Below, in pieces: positions 1 through 8,908 of a DNA stretch of 64,000 nucleotides. Below the pieces are notes generated by a model, which searched no databases, had not been told where the DNA came from, and saw only the letters and a list, made by a program, of their open reading frames with translations. How positions within the stretch are numbered: position 1 is the first letter of the stretch; each line of letters opens with the position of its first letter. The stretch comes from Streptomyces tsukubensis (GTDB lineage Bacteria; Actinomycetota; Actinomycetes; Streptomycetales; Streptomycetaceae). The stretch covers positions 6,262,001-6,326,000 of the forward strand of contig NZ_CP045178.1 of assembly GCF_009296025.1 (NCBI RefSeq), in the 5' to 3' direction. Made by a program: the position numbers and the translations under genes.

Positions 1-1
1 G

Positions 2-1459
2 CGCGAGATTCGTATCGCCCTCCTTGAGGCGGACGTCGCGCTGCCTGTCGTGCGCGCCTTCATCAAGAAGATCAAGGAGCGGGCCCTCGGAGCCGAGGTG
101 TCCCAGGCGCTGAACCCCGCGCAGCAGGTCATCAAAATCGTCAACGAGGAACTGGTGGGCATCCTCGGTGGCGAGACTCGCCGCCTCAGGTTCGCCAAGC
201 AGCCGCCGACCGTCATCATGCTCGCCGGTCTCCAGGGTGCGGGTAAGACCACGCTGGCCGGAAAGCTCGGCAAGTGGCTTCAGGGTCAGGGCCACTCGCC
301 GCTGCTCGTCGCGTGCGACCTCCAGCGGCCGAACGCGGTCAATCAGCTCGGCGTGGTCGCCGAGCGGGCCGGCGTCTCGATCTACGCGCCGGAGCCCGGC
401 AATGGCGTGGGGGACCCCGTCAAGGTCGCCAAGGACTCCATCGAGTACGCGAAGAACAAGGTCCACGACGTCGTCATCGTGGACACGGCGGGCCGCCTCG
501 GCATCGACCAGGAACTGATGCGGCAGGCCGCGGACATTCGCGACGCGGTCAGCCCCGATGAGGTGCTGTTCGTCGTCGACGCCATGATCGGCCAAGACGC
601 GGTGAACACCGCCGAAGCCTTCCGTGACGGTGTCGGCTTTGACGGCGTGGTGCTCTCCAAGCTCGACGGCGACGCTCGCGGTGGCGCCGCTCTGTCGATC
701 GCCCACGTCACGGGCAAACAGATCATGTTCGCCTCCAACGGCGAGAAGCTGGACGACTTCGACGCGTTCCACCCGGACCGCATGGCGTCCCGCATCCTCG
801 ACATGGGCGACATGCTCACCCTGATCGAGCAGGCCGAGAAGACCTTCAGCCAGCAAGAGGCCGAAGACATGGCCCGCAAGCTCCAGAAGGGGCCGAAGGA
901 GTTCACGCTCGACGACTTCCTGGCCCAGATGGAGCAGGTCAGGAAGATGGGGTCCATCTCCAAGCTGCTCGGCATGCTGCCGGGCATGGGGCAGATGAAG
1001 GACCAGATCAACAACCTGGACGAGCGGGACGTCGACCGGACCGCCGCCATCATCAAGTCGATGACCCCCGCAGAGCGCCACGAGCCGACGCTCATCAACG
1101 GCTCGCGCCGTGCCCGCATCGCCAAGGGCTCCGGCGTGGAGGTCAGCGCCGTCAAGAACCTCGTCGAGAGGTTCTTCGAGGCCCGCAAGATGATGTCGAA
1201 GATGGCACAGGGCGGCGGCATGCCGGGTATGCCGGGAATGCCGGGAAGTGGTGGCGGTCCCGGCCGCCAGAAGAAGCAGCAGAAGCAGGCCAAGGGTAAG
1301 CGCAAGAGTGGCAACCCCATGAAGCGCAAGGCCGAGGAGCAGGCGGCGCTCGCGCGGCGTGAGCAGGCCTCCCAGGAGGGCAGCCCCTTCGGGCTTCCGC
1401 AGGGAGAGCCCGGCAAGGACTTCGAACTGCCTGACGAGTTCAAGAAGTTCATGGGCTGA
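2..1459 (+). CDS. ffh: Signal recognition particle protein Ffh (5' end outside window)
   Basis: SRP GTPase that binds signal sequences and 4.5S RNA and delivers ribosomes to the membrane with FtsY. The reading frame is open from base 2, so the N-terminus lies upstream of the window; an internal GTG at 50 is not the real start. Visible motifs: the P-loop GLQGAGKTT (about nt 227-253), DTAGR (G3) and SKLDGDARGG (G4 region), then the methionine-rich M domain with LLGMLPGMGQM and a MPGMPGMPG run, followed by a basic Lys-rich tail. It is the last rightward gene before a convergent leftward operon, and a strong hairpin follows its stop. Family assignment is certain. Confidence 0.97.
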   Translation, partial: REIRIALLEADVALPVVRAFIKKIKERALGAEVSQALNPAQQVIKIVNEELVGILGGETRRLRFAKQPPTVIMLAGLQGAGKTTLAGKLGKWLQGQGHSPLLVACDLQRPNAVNQLGVVAERAGVSIYAPEPGNGVGDPVKVAKDSIEYAKNKVHDVVIVDTAGRLGIDQELMRQAADIRDAVSPDEVLFVVDAMIGQDAVNTAEAFRDGVGFDGVVLSKLDGDARGGAALSIAHVTGKQIMFASNGEKLDDFDAFHPDRMASRILDMGDMLTLIEQAEKTFSQQEAEDMARKLQKGPKEFTLDDFLAQMEQVRKMGSISKLLGMLPGMGQMKDQINNLDERDVDRTAAIIKSMTPAERHEPTLINGSRRARIAKGSGVEVSAVKNLVERFFEARKMMSKMAQGGGMPGMPGMPGSGGGPGRQKKQQKQAKGKRKSGNPMKRKAEEQAALARREQASQEGSPFGLPQGEPGKDFELPDEFKKFMG

Positions 1460-1530
1460 TTGACGGGTTCGTCTGCCGACGAGGCGCTGAGAGCGGCGCC
1501 CTTGTCCGTGGGTGGGCGATGGTGAGCCCA

Positions 1531-1573
1531 ATGGGTAAGGGGCGACCGCCAATGGTGGTCGCCCCTTACCCAT
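1531..1573. terminator. Bidirectional terminator-like hairpin after ffh
   Basis: A perfect 17-bp stem: ATGGGTAAGGGGCGACC at 1531-1547 and its exact complement at 1557-1573, with a 9-nt loop. It lies 72 bp after the ffh stop, between convergent ffh and yhfW, so it probably ends transcription from both sides. It does not contain the dispersed CGCCG-YR-CGGCG core. Confidence 0.8.
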
Positions 1574-1645
1574 GCCTGCGACTTGTGGGCGCCGGGCATC
1601 TACCGGGAGAGCTGGTGGCTCCTCGTGTGGCGTGCGGGCTGTGCG

Positions 1646-1829
1646 CGCCGTACGGCGCGGGAGGTGTGGGCCGGGCAGCGTTGCCGCGCCGTACGGCGCG
1701 CGGACAGGGCCGTACGTGATGCGCCGCAGGGCGCAGACGGTGTCAATCGGCGCGCCGTGCGGCGCGTGCGAACGCCGCCACCGGGTGCCGAGGCGGCCAT
1801 GTGCTGCCGATCCTGCGCGCCGCACGGCG
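1646..1829. repeat. Cluster of four CGCCG-YR-CGGCG palindromes in the ffh-yhfW spacer
   Basis: Cores at 1646-1657 (centre TA), 1687-1698 (TA), 1753-1764 (TG) and 1818-1829 (CA), most embedded in the longer form GCGCGCCGTACGGCGC. Spacing is 41, 66 and 65 bp. The spacer 1460-1950 has no convincing gene; its open frames are by-products of the repeat (RAVRRA, RRTAR). Degenerate copies continue into the last codons of yhfW. Confidence 0.85.
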
Positions 1830-1950
1830 CGCCGCAGGACTCATGACGTCGCGGGCGGTGCGGCCACGGCGCCGCACCGTACCGCCTCGCCGCCTCGCCG
1901 CAGCGCGCCCGCGGGTGGCACGCACGGGGTGGCACGGGTGGCCGAGCGAC

Positions 1951-3183
1951 TCAGGCGGCCGGGCGTGCGGCGCGCAGTACGGCGCCGTTCGCGAGACCCG
2001 TGGGGTCGAGCGACAAGGCCGCCGCGGCTGTGGCGCCGACATCGGCGAGAGTGCTCGCGTCCGGCAGTAGTTCCAGGCCTTCGGCCTCGGGCCGGTGGAT
2101 GAGGACAGGGACGTACTCGCGAGTGTGGAAGGCGTGACCGATGGTCGGGTCGTTGCCGTGGTCGCCGGTGACGACGAGACGGTCGCCGGGGGAGCCCAGG
2201 AGGGCGATGAGGGCCGCGAGTCCCGCGTCGACCTGCTCCAGGAGGCGGCCGTACGTCCCGGTGTCCTGCTGATGGCCGGCGAGGTCGGTTTCCTGAACGT
2301 TGGCGACGACCAGGGCGTCGCCCTCTGCGCGCGCCGCCTCCACCGTGTGGGCGAGCACGTCCGCCGTGGGCACGGCCGGCCTGCGCACGGCCGCGTCACA
2401 GGAGAGGATGTCGGCAGCCTTGCCGACGAGGGTGACCGGGATCCCGGCACGTGCGGCGAGTTCCGGCAACTGGCGCGTGTGGTCCATGGGAGCGCCCAGG
2501 TGACGTACCTCCAGTCCTCCGTTGCGGTAGAAACCCGAAGCGGGGGTGTCGAGGCCGACCGTGTCCCCGTCCCCGTTCCGTACGAAGCGGGAGAGAGGCC
2601 CGTCGGCGTGGCCGCCCACCGCGATGACGCGCGCGACGGGCGCGACGGCGCGTACCGTCTCCGCGATGGACACGATGCCGGGGGAGGGCAACTCCTCCAG
2701 GCTCCCTGAGGCGTTCCAGTTGATGCCGGGGTCTGCTTCGAGGTTGTCGTGGACCAGAACCGCGCCGTCCACCACCAGCAGGGGCTTGCCGTCCAGCGGT
2801 TCGACCCGGTGACCGGCCTCTTCAAGGGCAGCCGTCACCTCGACCAGATGGTCGGCGAGACGGGCCACGGTCACTCGGCTGAAATCCGCGCCCATCATGG
2901 TCTGATGCCCCGCGAAGGTGTCGGCGCCCGGGTAGCCGAGGGCGGCGCGGCCAACGGCGGCGGGAAGGCGCGTCCGACTGCTGAGGTCGGGATGGGGATG
3001 GACGAGGCCGAGCCCCAGGGAACCGAGTACCGGCAGACGCAAGGGACGTCCGAACGTCTCCCGGCAGTGGTCGAGGACATGGCCACAGGTATCGGCCGAG
3101 AGGTCGCCGGGGCGCAGGGCGCCGGCGTCGGGCATGGCGCCGATGCCGAATCCGTCGATGACGACGATGACGGTCTTGCTCAT
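1951..3183 (-). CDS. yhfW: YhfW-like phosphopentomutase-family enzyme
   Basis: Alkaline-phosphatase-superfamily metalloenzyme of the phosphopentomutase type, about 410 aa, close to E. coli YhfW. The metal-binding frame is visible at both ends: VVIDGFGIGAMPDA near the N-terminus and GDHGNDPTIGHAFHTREYVPVLI near the C-terminus. The segment that in DeoB carries the phosphorylated Thr (DTxTGHWE type) reads GADTFAGHQTMMG, so the residue before GH is Ala, which argues against a plain phosphopentomutase. ATG at 3183 is preferred over the GTG just before it because GGAG lies 6 nt upstream. Last gene of the yhf-like operon, 20 nt after yhfX. Substrate unknown. Confidence 0.85.
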   Translation of the reverse strand: MSKTVIVVIDGFGIGAMPDAGALRPGDLSADTCGHVLDHCRETFGRPLRLPVLGSLGLGLVHPHPDLSSRTRLPAAVGRAALGYPGADTFAGHQTMMGADFSRVTVARLADHLVEVTAALEEAGHRVEPLDGKPLLVVDGAVLVHDNLEADPGINWNASGSLEELPSPGIVSIAETVRAVAPVARVIAVGGHADGPLSRFVRNGDGDTVGLDTPASGFYRNGGLEVRHLGAPMDHTRQLPELAARAGIPVTLVGKAADILSCDAAVRRPAVPTADVLAHTVEAARAEGDALVVANVQETDLAGHQQDTGTYGRLLEQVDAGLAALIALLGSPGDRLVVTGDHGNDPTIGHAFHTREYVPVLIHRPEAEGLELLPDASTLADVGATAAAALSLDPTGLANGAVLRAARPAA

Positions 3184-3203
3184 CACTGACTCCAGGTGCG
3201 GCT

Positions 3204-4367
3204 TTAAAGGGCCCGGCCCTGGGCGTCGTAGAGCCCCGTCAGGCGCGGGGCGCCCGAGGAGAGCCCGGCGACGACAGCGACGGTCGAGCGGGTGACAAAG
3301 ATCTGGGTACGGAAGGCGAGGAGCGCGGTGTCACCGACGCGGACGTCCTCGCCCTCCGCGGGTGCGTCGAGCAGCCGGTAGTAGTCGATGTTCTCGGCCG
3401 GCGCGTCCTGGACGGGGAGCCTCAGCCCGGTGCGAGGCAGGAGCGCGCTCCTGATGTGCGCGCGCGGGTAGAACCCGCCGCCGAACAGTGCCGGACGGCC
3501 GTCGGGCAGTGTGTGGGCCACCTCCGATACGTACAGATAGGCGGGCTTCTCCGGCTGCGACGGGTCGATGGCGTGCAGAGGCGTGGTGCCGGTCAGTGAG
3601 TGGCCCGGCTCGCCGTGGGTGGCGCCCAGTTCCGCGAGCATGGGCAGGGTGGCCATGGCGGTGGCACTCGGGGCGCTGAGCCGTATCCCTTGGTGCCCCC
3701 TGCCTTCGAGGAGTTCACGTGCCTTCAGTGCCAGATGGAAGTTGAGGGTGGGCGCGGGCAGTCCCGTGACCGGGTCGCACAGTACGCATGGGAAGGCGGT
3801 GACGCCTCCGATACGGATACCGGGAAGCCGCTCCGCCTCGGCGGCGAAGGCCGCCAGGGAGTGCAGCGGAACGCCGCCCTCTTGCCCCGGGTAGACGGTG
3901 CCCTCCGCGCCCTCCAGACGCACCATGACGTCCTGCACCTTGCCGAGCGCGACGGCCGCGTCGGACACGGCGCGCGCGTTGGCCGCGTCGTAGACGGTGA
4001 CGGTTTCTGGGCCGCGGGCCAGCATCTCGGGCAGCGCGCGGCGCGGGATCTGTACGAGGTGTCCGAGATTTCCCGGGAGACCTCCCGCACCGTGCAGGAT
4101 CCGGGCCTCCGGCGCGTCGATGGCGGCGTACCGGGGGATGTGGCGGGCGATGGCCGCGATGAGCTCCGGGTTGCGTCCGATCTGTTTGACGACGAACCAG
4201 AGTCCGAGCCCCAGCCGGTCCGCCTCGGCGGCCAGCAGCGCCGCGTTGGCCTCGATGGCGTCGAGATCCATGACGTAGGTGTCCGGTGGGACGGCGCCGG
4301 AACGGTGCAGGGCTGTCGCGGCGTCGACCAGCTCGGGGTTGCGGGTGAGCACGGTGTCGAGGAACAC
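3204..4367 (-). CDS. yhfX: YhfX-like PLP enzyme, alanine-racemase fold
   Basis: Fold-type III PLP protein of the YhfX group, about 387 aa with a GTG start at 4367. That start is only 2 nt after the yhfS stop, with AAGGA upstream, so translation is likely coupled. An apparent upstream extension overlaps yhfS and is Arg/Pro/His-rich shadow coding, so I reject it. The probable Schiff-base lysine is in LWFVVKQIGRNPEL near residue 60, and DLDAIEANAALLAAEADRLG before it is the usual first helix of the TIM-barrel domain. It most likely acts on an amino acid or amine in the same pathway as YhfS and YhfW. The precise reaction is unknown. Confidence 0.85.
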   Translation of the reverse strand: MFLDTVLTRNPELVDAATALHRSGAVPPDTYVMDLDAIEANAALLAAEADRLGLGLWFVVKQIGRNPELIAAIARHIPRYAAIDAPEARILHGAGGLPGNLGHLVQIPRRALPEMLARGPETVTVYDAANARAVSDAAVALGKVQDVMVRLEGAEGTVYPGQEGGVPLHSLAAFAAEAERLPGIRIGGVTAFPCVLCDPVTGLPAPTLNFHLALKARELLEGRGHQGIRLSAPSATAMATLPMLAELGATHGEPGHSLTGTTPLHAIDPSQPEKPAYLYVSEVAHTLPDGRPALFGGGFYPRAHIRSALLPRTGLRLPVQDAPAENIDYYRLLDAPAEGEDVRVGDTALLAFRTQIFVTRSTVAVVAGLSSGAPRLTGLYDAQGRAL

Positions 4368-4369
4368 GG

Positions 4370-5581
4370 TCAGTCCTTCTGGTCTTGCGTGATGTGCGGG
4401 GTGTTCCGGTCTCGCGCGCCGTGCGGCGCGTCCTGCTCCCGGACGCCGTACAGCTCCTCGACGGAGCGGCGCAGGATGGCGATGACAAGGTCGGCGCCCG
4501 CGCGCATCGGGTTGATGCGGACGGTCCAATCGGCCAGTTCCGGTGCGTCGTCCAGCGCGGAACTGGACATCCGGTAGAAGAGCGGGGCGATCTCGTAACG
4601 GGAGTTGGAGCCGACGGGGTAGGGCGCGGCGCCGTACCGCGCGGCGACAGCGGGCAGTTCACGCGCGACGGGGCGGTCGAGTCGTACCAGGAGGCAGCGG
4701 TCCTGCGCGTTGGCGATACGGACCTCCGCGACGCCGGCCACCTCGCCTGCCGTGAGCCGTCGCGCGACGTCGGCGCCGACACGGGACTGGAGGGACCACA
4801 TGACGGGAACGTGTGTGAGGGCGCGCAGGGCGTCGAGGGCCTGGTGCCCCTGCACCTGGCCGCCACCGGAGTAGTTGTCCGCGCGGACATGCGCGACGAG
4901 GTCCCTGGCGCCCACGACGATGCCCACGCCCTCGGGGCCGTGCAACTTGAAGAGGGAGAAGCAGGAGGCATCGGCGCCGAGTTCGACGCCGGACGCGGGA
5001 ACGCGCATGACGGCGTAGTTGTCGTCGACGATGGTGCGCACACCTGCCGCGCCGCACGCCGCGATGACGTCACCGGGGTCGTAGGAGTCGCCGAGCCGCT
5101 GCCGGGTGTGCTGGACGTACGCCCACCGGAACCGTCCCGAGGCGAGTGCTTCGCGCAGCGCTGCCGCGTCGTTGAAATCCACCTCGACGAGCTCCACCCC
5201 GAGACCGCGCAGCGTGACCGCCGTGGTGCGGTAGACGGGCGCGCGGTGGATGAGCAGGGGGTCGCCCGCGCCGACGGCGCCATTGAGCGCGGCACGGATG
5301 GCCCCGGTGCCCGCTCCCTGGACGAAGGCGGCGTCCTCGGCTCCGAAGAAGTCGGCGAGAACCGCCTCGACCTGAGCCGTGCTGCGGGGCCTGCCCAGAC
5401 CGGGCACGACGCCCGCGTCGGCGGTGAAGAGTTCCGGGCCCTGGAAGTGCGCGGCGACGCACTCCAGAAGACGGGACTGTCGGGCGGTGGCGTCCTCAAG
5501 GGGGATTACGGGCAGGGGGAACGTCCCGGGGAGCACGGGCGACGTCCCCGCGGCGTCGTGGAGAGGGGGAACGGTGGGCAT
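4370..5581 (-). CDS. yhfS: YhfS-like PLP-dependent aminotransferase-fold enzyme
   Basis: Fold-type I PLP protein of about 403 aa resembling E. coli YhfS. The likely PLP lysine is in SCFSLFKLHGPEGVG; TIVDDNYAVMRVP holds the Asp that contacts the pyridine nitrogen, and QGAGTGAIRAAL is the phosphate-binding helix start. The C-terminal tail after EELYGVRE is non-conserved and contains DAPHGARD, the in-frame translation of a dispersed palindrome (core 4417-4428). It starts 2 nt after the php stop, so it is in the same transcript. The substrate is not known; co-occurrence with an alanine-racemase-like and a phosphotriesterase-like protein suggests an amino-compound pathway (inference). Confidence 0.85.
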   Translation of the reverse strand: MPTVPPLHDAAGTSPVLPGTFPLPVIPLEDATARQSRLLECVAAHFQGPELFTADAGVVPGLGRPRSTAQVEAVLADFFGAEDAAFVQGAGTGAIRAALNGAVGAGDPLLIHRAPVYRTTAVTLRGLGVELVEVDFNDAAALREALASGRFRWAYVQHTRQRLGDSYDPGDVIAACGAAGVRTIVDDNYAVMRVPASGVELGADASCFSLFKLHGPEGVGIVVGARDLVAHVRADNYSGGGQVQGHQALDALRALTHVPVMWSLQSRVGADVARRLTAGEVAGVAEVRIANAQDRCLLVRLDRPVARELPAVAARYGAAPYPVGSNSRYEIAPLFYRMSSSALDDAPELADWTVRINPMRAGADLVIAILRRSVEELYGVREQDAPHGARDRNTPHITQDQKD

Positions 5582-5583
5582 GG

Positions 5584-6552
5584 TCAGATCTCCTCGACAT
5601 CGGCGCCGGTAAGGAAGCGCAGGGGGTTGCGCCGGGTCATGAGGTCGATCAGGTCGTCGTCGACCCCGGCCGCGCGGGCCTTCGGCAAGAAGGAATCGAA
5701 CAGGTGCCCGTACCCCTGGCCGCCTTCCCGGCGCAAATAGCCGTGCCGGGAGATGTCACAGCTCAGCAGGGCGCGGTCGGCGTGGCCGGCCTCCAGTAGG
5801 GACAACAGCAGCCGCAGGCGTACGTCGTCGCTCTGGTAGCTCTCCTTGCCGACGGTGTCGAAGGCGACGTACGCGCCCCGCGCCGCGATCTCACGGTGCA
5901 CGGCGGGGTCGTCCAGCAGGTCCTGGTGACCGATACTGACGCGCTGCGGGGGCAGCCCTTCGGCGGTCAGCAGATCGAGCTGGGCCAGCCCACCGCGGCC
6001 GAGCTGGGCATGGGTGGCAACGGAGAGACGCGCCGTACGTCCCGCACGGGCGGCGGCGCGCAGCGAGCGGATCTCGGGATCGCTCGGCCGGTCACCGTGG
6101 CTGCCGATCTCGCCGAGAACGCCGGGGCGGACGCCGTCGGATCCCAGCCCGCCCTCGATGTCCAGCAGTAGGGCCTCTGTGAGCTGTTCGACGCTACTGT
6201 CCGCGATCTCCGGAGTGTGGAACGGCTCGTAGTACCAGCCGGTGGCCGCGATCACCGAGACGCCAGACGCCCGCGAGATCCGCGCCAGCGCCTCCACGTC
6301 CCGGCCCATGCCGCGGCAGGTCAGCTCGATCACGAGTTCAAGACCGAAGGTGTCGCGCAGCTCGGCGAGTTCCGCGGCCACGGCGTCGGCATGCCGCGCG
6401 TCGAGAACTGCCGCGCCGTCACCCTTCTGGTCGAGGTCGAGGGCCACATGCTCGTGGGCGAGCACAGGACCGCGGACGGCTCCGACGGAGAGTGGGCCCG
6501 TGACGGTATGGATGACGTCGCGGCCGTACGGGGTTCGAGGGGTGGGGGACAT
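5584..6552 (-). CDS. php: Phosphotriesterase homology protein (Php family)
   Basis: Amidohydrolase-superfamily TIM-barrel hydrolase of the phosphotriesterase/lactonase group, about 322 aa. The metal ligands are recognisable: AHEHVALDLD near residue 31 (HxH), VATHAQLG and SIGHQDLLDD for the later histidines, and LLSCDISRHGY with the last Asp. In place of the carbamylated lysine, LGEIGSH carries Glu, as in the Php subgroup rather than true phosphotriesterase. The ATG at 6552 has AAGGAA 8 nt upstream. It overlaps nothing and is 2 nt from yhfS. It probably hydrolyses a lactone or ester intermediate of the yhf pathway; the substrate cannot be inferred. Confidence 0.88.
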   Translation of the reverse strand: MSPTPRTPYGRDVIHTVTGPLSVGAVRGPVLAHEHVALDLDQKGDGAAVLDARHADAVAAELAELRDTFGLELVIELTCRGMGRDVEALARISRASGVSVIAATGWYYEPFHTPEIADSSVEQLTEALLLDIEGGLGSDGVRPGVLGEIGSHGDRPSDPEIRSLRAAARAGRTARLSVATHAQLGRGGLAQLDLLTAEGLPPQRVSIGHQDLLDDPAVHREIAARGAYVAFDTVGKESYQSDDVRLRLLLSLLEAGHADRALLSCDISRHGYLRREGGQGYGHLFDSFLPKARAAGVDDDLIDLMTRRNPLRFLTGADVEEI

Positions 6553-6584
6553 GGTGCGATTCCTTCCTGGCGTACGGAGCGCTG

Positions 6585-7919
6585 TCAGCCCTTGATCGGG
6601 GTGAACAGGTTCAGCCAGTAGAGGATGTTGAGCAGGATGCCTCCGACGATCACCGCCGCGGGCGCCGCCGCCATACGGACGACGGGCCTGCCCATCGCTT
6701 CGTTGAGCAGGTAGAGCCCACCCACGATGAGGATGCCGAGACCGGCGCCCATGGTGTTGGCGGCCATCAGGGAGCCGAAGAGGATGGCCAGTTGCAACGT
6801 GTCGCTGATCGCGCTGCGCAGATGTTCCGAGGAGTCACGGACGCTGGGAAGCTTGCCGAGTACCTTGCCGATGTAGGAAAGCGCCAGGACTTCGAGGGCG
6901 AAGACAGCCGCGCCGACCACCATGGCCAGGATCGGGTTCGGCATCAGGTAGCCGATCGGGTACACCAGCGTGAAGCCGGCGATGCCGTACGCCCCGGAGG
7001 CGAGGGCGGTCGTCGCGATCAGCGGGATGAAGCCGAAGACGCGGTAGAAGTCGACCTGGGCGGCCTCGGAGTACTGCCCCTTGGCGATCAGGAAGCTGGT
7101 CGCCTCGCCCCCGCCGAATATGTGCATCTGAGCCAGCAGACACACGCCCGCGCCGAGCAGCATGAACAGTGGCAGATACCGCTTCAGCCGCGCCGCGCTC
7201 GCACTGAACAGGGAAGCCATCGGGTCGTCGTCCAGGACGACTTCGGTGACCCCCGCCGCGCGGTCGGCCCTGCGCTGCCTGACGTCCTTGGTGACGGCCA
7301 GGGCGATGAGCATCAGTACGCCGGCGGCCATGGCCAGCGCTCCGGCGAACATACTCGGCCAGAGCTTCATCGTCATCACGACAAGCGCGAGCTCCAGGAC
7401 GCCGGCGACACCTCCCCACTTGCGCCCGAACTGCTTGGTGATGGCGAGAACGGGGAACAGCGCGAACAGGAACAGGATCGGCGTCGACATCTGCTGCATC
7501 GCGGTGATGAAGTCCACGGGCATGTCGTGCGCGACGTTGTTCGCGCCGTTCAGTCCGAAGACGATCACGGCTCCCCAGGCCGCGCCCAGGATCGGTGCGA
7601 GCCATTTCTTGGGGGAGAGCAGCCCCAGGATGTCCGTGGGGAGGAAGACCAGCCACGGGTTGAGCACGCCGGTGGAGAGGGCCATGGGGGCCCCGAGCCC
7701 GAAGATGAACCCGGCCGAGAGGCCGAAAGAGACCGCCGTGGTGGCGCCGCGGTTCGAACGGCCCTGGATGAAGTCCAGCATGAAGGGCCGAGTTCCGTCG
7801 TTGAAGACGGCCAGGGCCATGTGCGAGATGAAGGCGGTCAGCGCACACAGGAGGATCACGGTGAGCTGTTGAGCCAGCGTGAAATCGAGGTGGGCGCCGG
7901 CGGCGAGGGTGGTACTCAC
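6585..7919 (-). CDS. yhfT: YhfT-like polytopic membrane protein
   Basis: Integral membrane protein of about 444 aa with roughly ten hydrophobic helices and a central charged loop (VTKDVRQRRADRAAGVTEVVLDDDPMA segment, about residues 205-235). Length and operon position match E. coli YhfT, an uncharacterised family thought to transport a small molecule. GTG start at 7919 with AAGGAG 8 nt upstream. Polar motifs inside helices, such as NGANNVAHDMPVDF, are candidates for a substrate path. It is the only transporter-like gene in the block, so it probably imports the pathway substrate (inference). Confidence 0.85.
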   Translation of the reverse strand: MSTTLAAGAHLDFTLAQQLTVILLCALTAFISHMALAVFNDGTRPFMLDFIQGRSNRGATTAVSFGLSAGFIFGLGAPMALSTGVLNPWLVFLPTDILGLLSPKKWLAPILGAAWGAVIVFGLNGANNVAHDMPVDFITAMQQMSTPILFLFALFPVLAITKQFGRKWGGVAGVLELALVVMTMKLWPSMFAGALAMAAGVLMLIALAVTKDVRQRRADRAAGVTEVVLDDDPMASLFSASAARLKRYLPLFMLLGAGVCLLAQMHIFGGGEATSFLIAKGQYSEAAQVDFYRVFGFIPLIATTALASGAYGIAGFTLVYPIGYLMPNPILAMVVGAAVFALEVLALSYIGKVLGKLPSVRDSSEHLRSAISDTLQLAILFGSLMAANTMGAGLGILIVGGLYLLNEAMGRPVVRMAAAPAAVIVGGILLNILYWLNLFTPIKG

Positions 7920-7961
7920 GGAGTCACTCCTTTGTGCCCGGAATGAAGCGAGAAGCCGGGA

Positions 7962-8318
7962 TCAGGCGCGGGCGGCGATGGCACGTGCCATGAGCGGTGC
8001 GATGGTGTCGATCTGGTCCATGGAGAAACCGAAGACCTTTTTGCCCTCGGCCAGCAGGGCACCGATCTCGTCCTCGGTGGGCACGGAACGCCCGAATGTG
8101 TGGCAGGCCTGGCTGCCCATCAACCCGAGCAGCACACCGAGCGAGGCCCCGGCGCCGGTGTGGCAGGTGCCGAGGTAGTAGTCGGCCTGTCCGGCGCGGA
8201 GCTTCATGGCCGCGTCCATGTCGCTGGAGACAGCGACCTCGATGGCATCGATGCCCAGGGCCTTGACCGCGCCCGCGGCCTCGATCTTGCCGACACCACC
8301 GGTGAGGATCTTCGTCAT
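7962..8318 (-). CDS. yhfU: YhfU-like DUF2620 protein
   Basis: Small protein of 118 aa, nearly the same size as E. coli YhfU (DUF2620). It begins MTKILTGGVGKIEAAGAVKALG, a glycine-rich N-terminal strand-loop-helix, and contains ADYYLGTCHTGAGASLGVLLGLMGSQACHTFG with two Cys and two His, possibly binding a ligand or metal. The ATG at 8318 has GAAGGAACCGTC upstream. The frame stays open further upstream through palindrome sequence, but that part has no coding character. It sits directly before yhfT, so a transporter-associated or periplasm-independent binding role is possible. No reaction is known. Confidence 0.85.
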   Translation of the reverse strand: MTKILTGGVGKIEAAGAVKALGIDAIEVAVSSDMDAAMKLRAGQADYYLGTCHTGAGASLGVLLGLMGSQACHTFGRSVPTEDEIGALLAEGKKVFGFSMDQIDTIAPLMARAIAARA

Positions 8319-8424
8319 GACGGTTCCTTCTCTCTGAGCTGCGTGACTGGATGAGTTGTGTGCGCCGCCCCGTCGGGTGGACGGTCCTCGTGTGCTCGGG
8401 CCCGCCCACGCGCCCGGCCTTACG

Positions 8425-8479
8425 CGCCGTACGGCGCGCGTTGCGGGGCGGCGTCGCGTACTCGCCGCGCCGTGCGGCG
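8425..8479. repeat. Two CGCCG-YR-CGGCG palindromes between yhfY and yhfU
   Basis: Cores at 8425-8436 (TA centre) and 8468-8479 (TG centre), inside the operon in the 166-nt yhfY-yhfU gap. The second ends 6 nt before the yhfY stop. In mRNA they can form two strong hairpins that might set the ratio of yhfY to the downstream genes. Confidence 0.8.
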
Positions 8480-8484
8480 CGGGA

Positions 8485-8859
8485 TCAGGCCGCCGGGCGT
8501 TGCGCCAGTACCGCGAGATGCATGGCCAAAAAGTTGATCTCGGAGTCGGGGAGTGCTGCGCCCAGCCGTTGAGCGGCCCGGGCGGCGATGGCGCGGGCGC
8601 GTTCGACGGCGTCGGGATGTCCGGCGAGTTCCGCGGCCACCTGGTCGTCGGTGAGGAACTGTTCGATGGGTTCACCGTTCAGCAGACGAGTGAGCGCCAT
8701 CATCAGGTGGCTGGTCAGCATTCCGGCGGTGTCCTCGGTGACCGGCCTGCCATCGGCGGCCAGTGACCGGAGTTCGTCGGTCACGAACTCGGCCACCTCG
8801 GGCCGGACCTGGCCGCCCTCAAGGAAAAGCTGTATCCGGAGTGCGAGCTGATCGTCCAT
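8485..8859 (-). CDS. yhfY: YhfY-like single PRD-domain protein
   Basis: Protein of 124 aa made of one PTS regulation domain (PRD) without an RNA-binding or DNA-binding domain. The two histidines expected in PRDs are visible in MLTSHLMMALTRLLNGE and INFLAMHLAVLAQ. In BglG-type antiterminators and LicR-type activators these are phosphorylated by PTS proteins; here no PTS gene is nearby. The ATG at 8859 has a strong AAGGAGG 9 nt upstream. It is the first gene of the seven-gene leftward transcript, and a 21-bp site shared with the yhfZ promoter lies 28 nt upstream. Probably a regulatory partner of YhfZ. Confidence 0.82.
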   Translation of the reverse strand: MDDQLALRIQLFLEGGQVRPEVAEFVTDELRSLAADGRPVTEDTAGMLTSHLMMALTRLLNGEPIEQFLTDDQVAAELAGHPDAVERARAIAARAAQRLGAALPDSEINFLAMHLAVLAQRPAA

Positions 8860-8887
8860 GACGGTTCCTCCTTGAACCTCAAATTCG

Positions 8888-8908
8888 ACAATAATCAGGA
8901 TTCTGGAT
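8888..8908 (-). promoter_or_regulatory. Probable YhfZ operator/promoter element before yhfY
   Basis: This 21-bp stretch matches 10044-10064 in front of yhfZ at 18 of 21 positions. The invariant core on the plus strand is CAGGATTYTGGAT (8896-8908 here). It is A/T-rich for this genome and stands 28 nt upstream of the yhfY start. A shared site before the regulator and before the structural genes is the usual layout for an autoregulated operon. Confidence 0.65.

Noticed and set aside
3715..5499. 594-codon leftward frame across yhfS and yhfX
   Set aside because: Arg/Pro/Ser-rich, out of phase with the two PLP enzymes that carry recognisable motifs.
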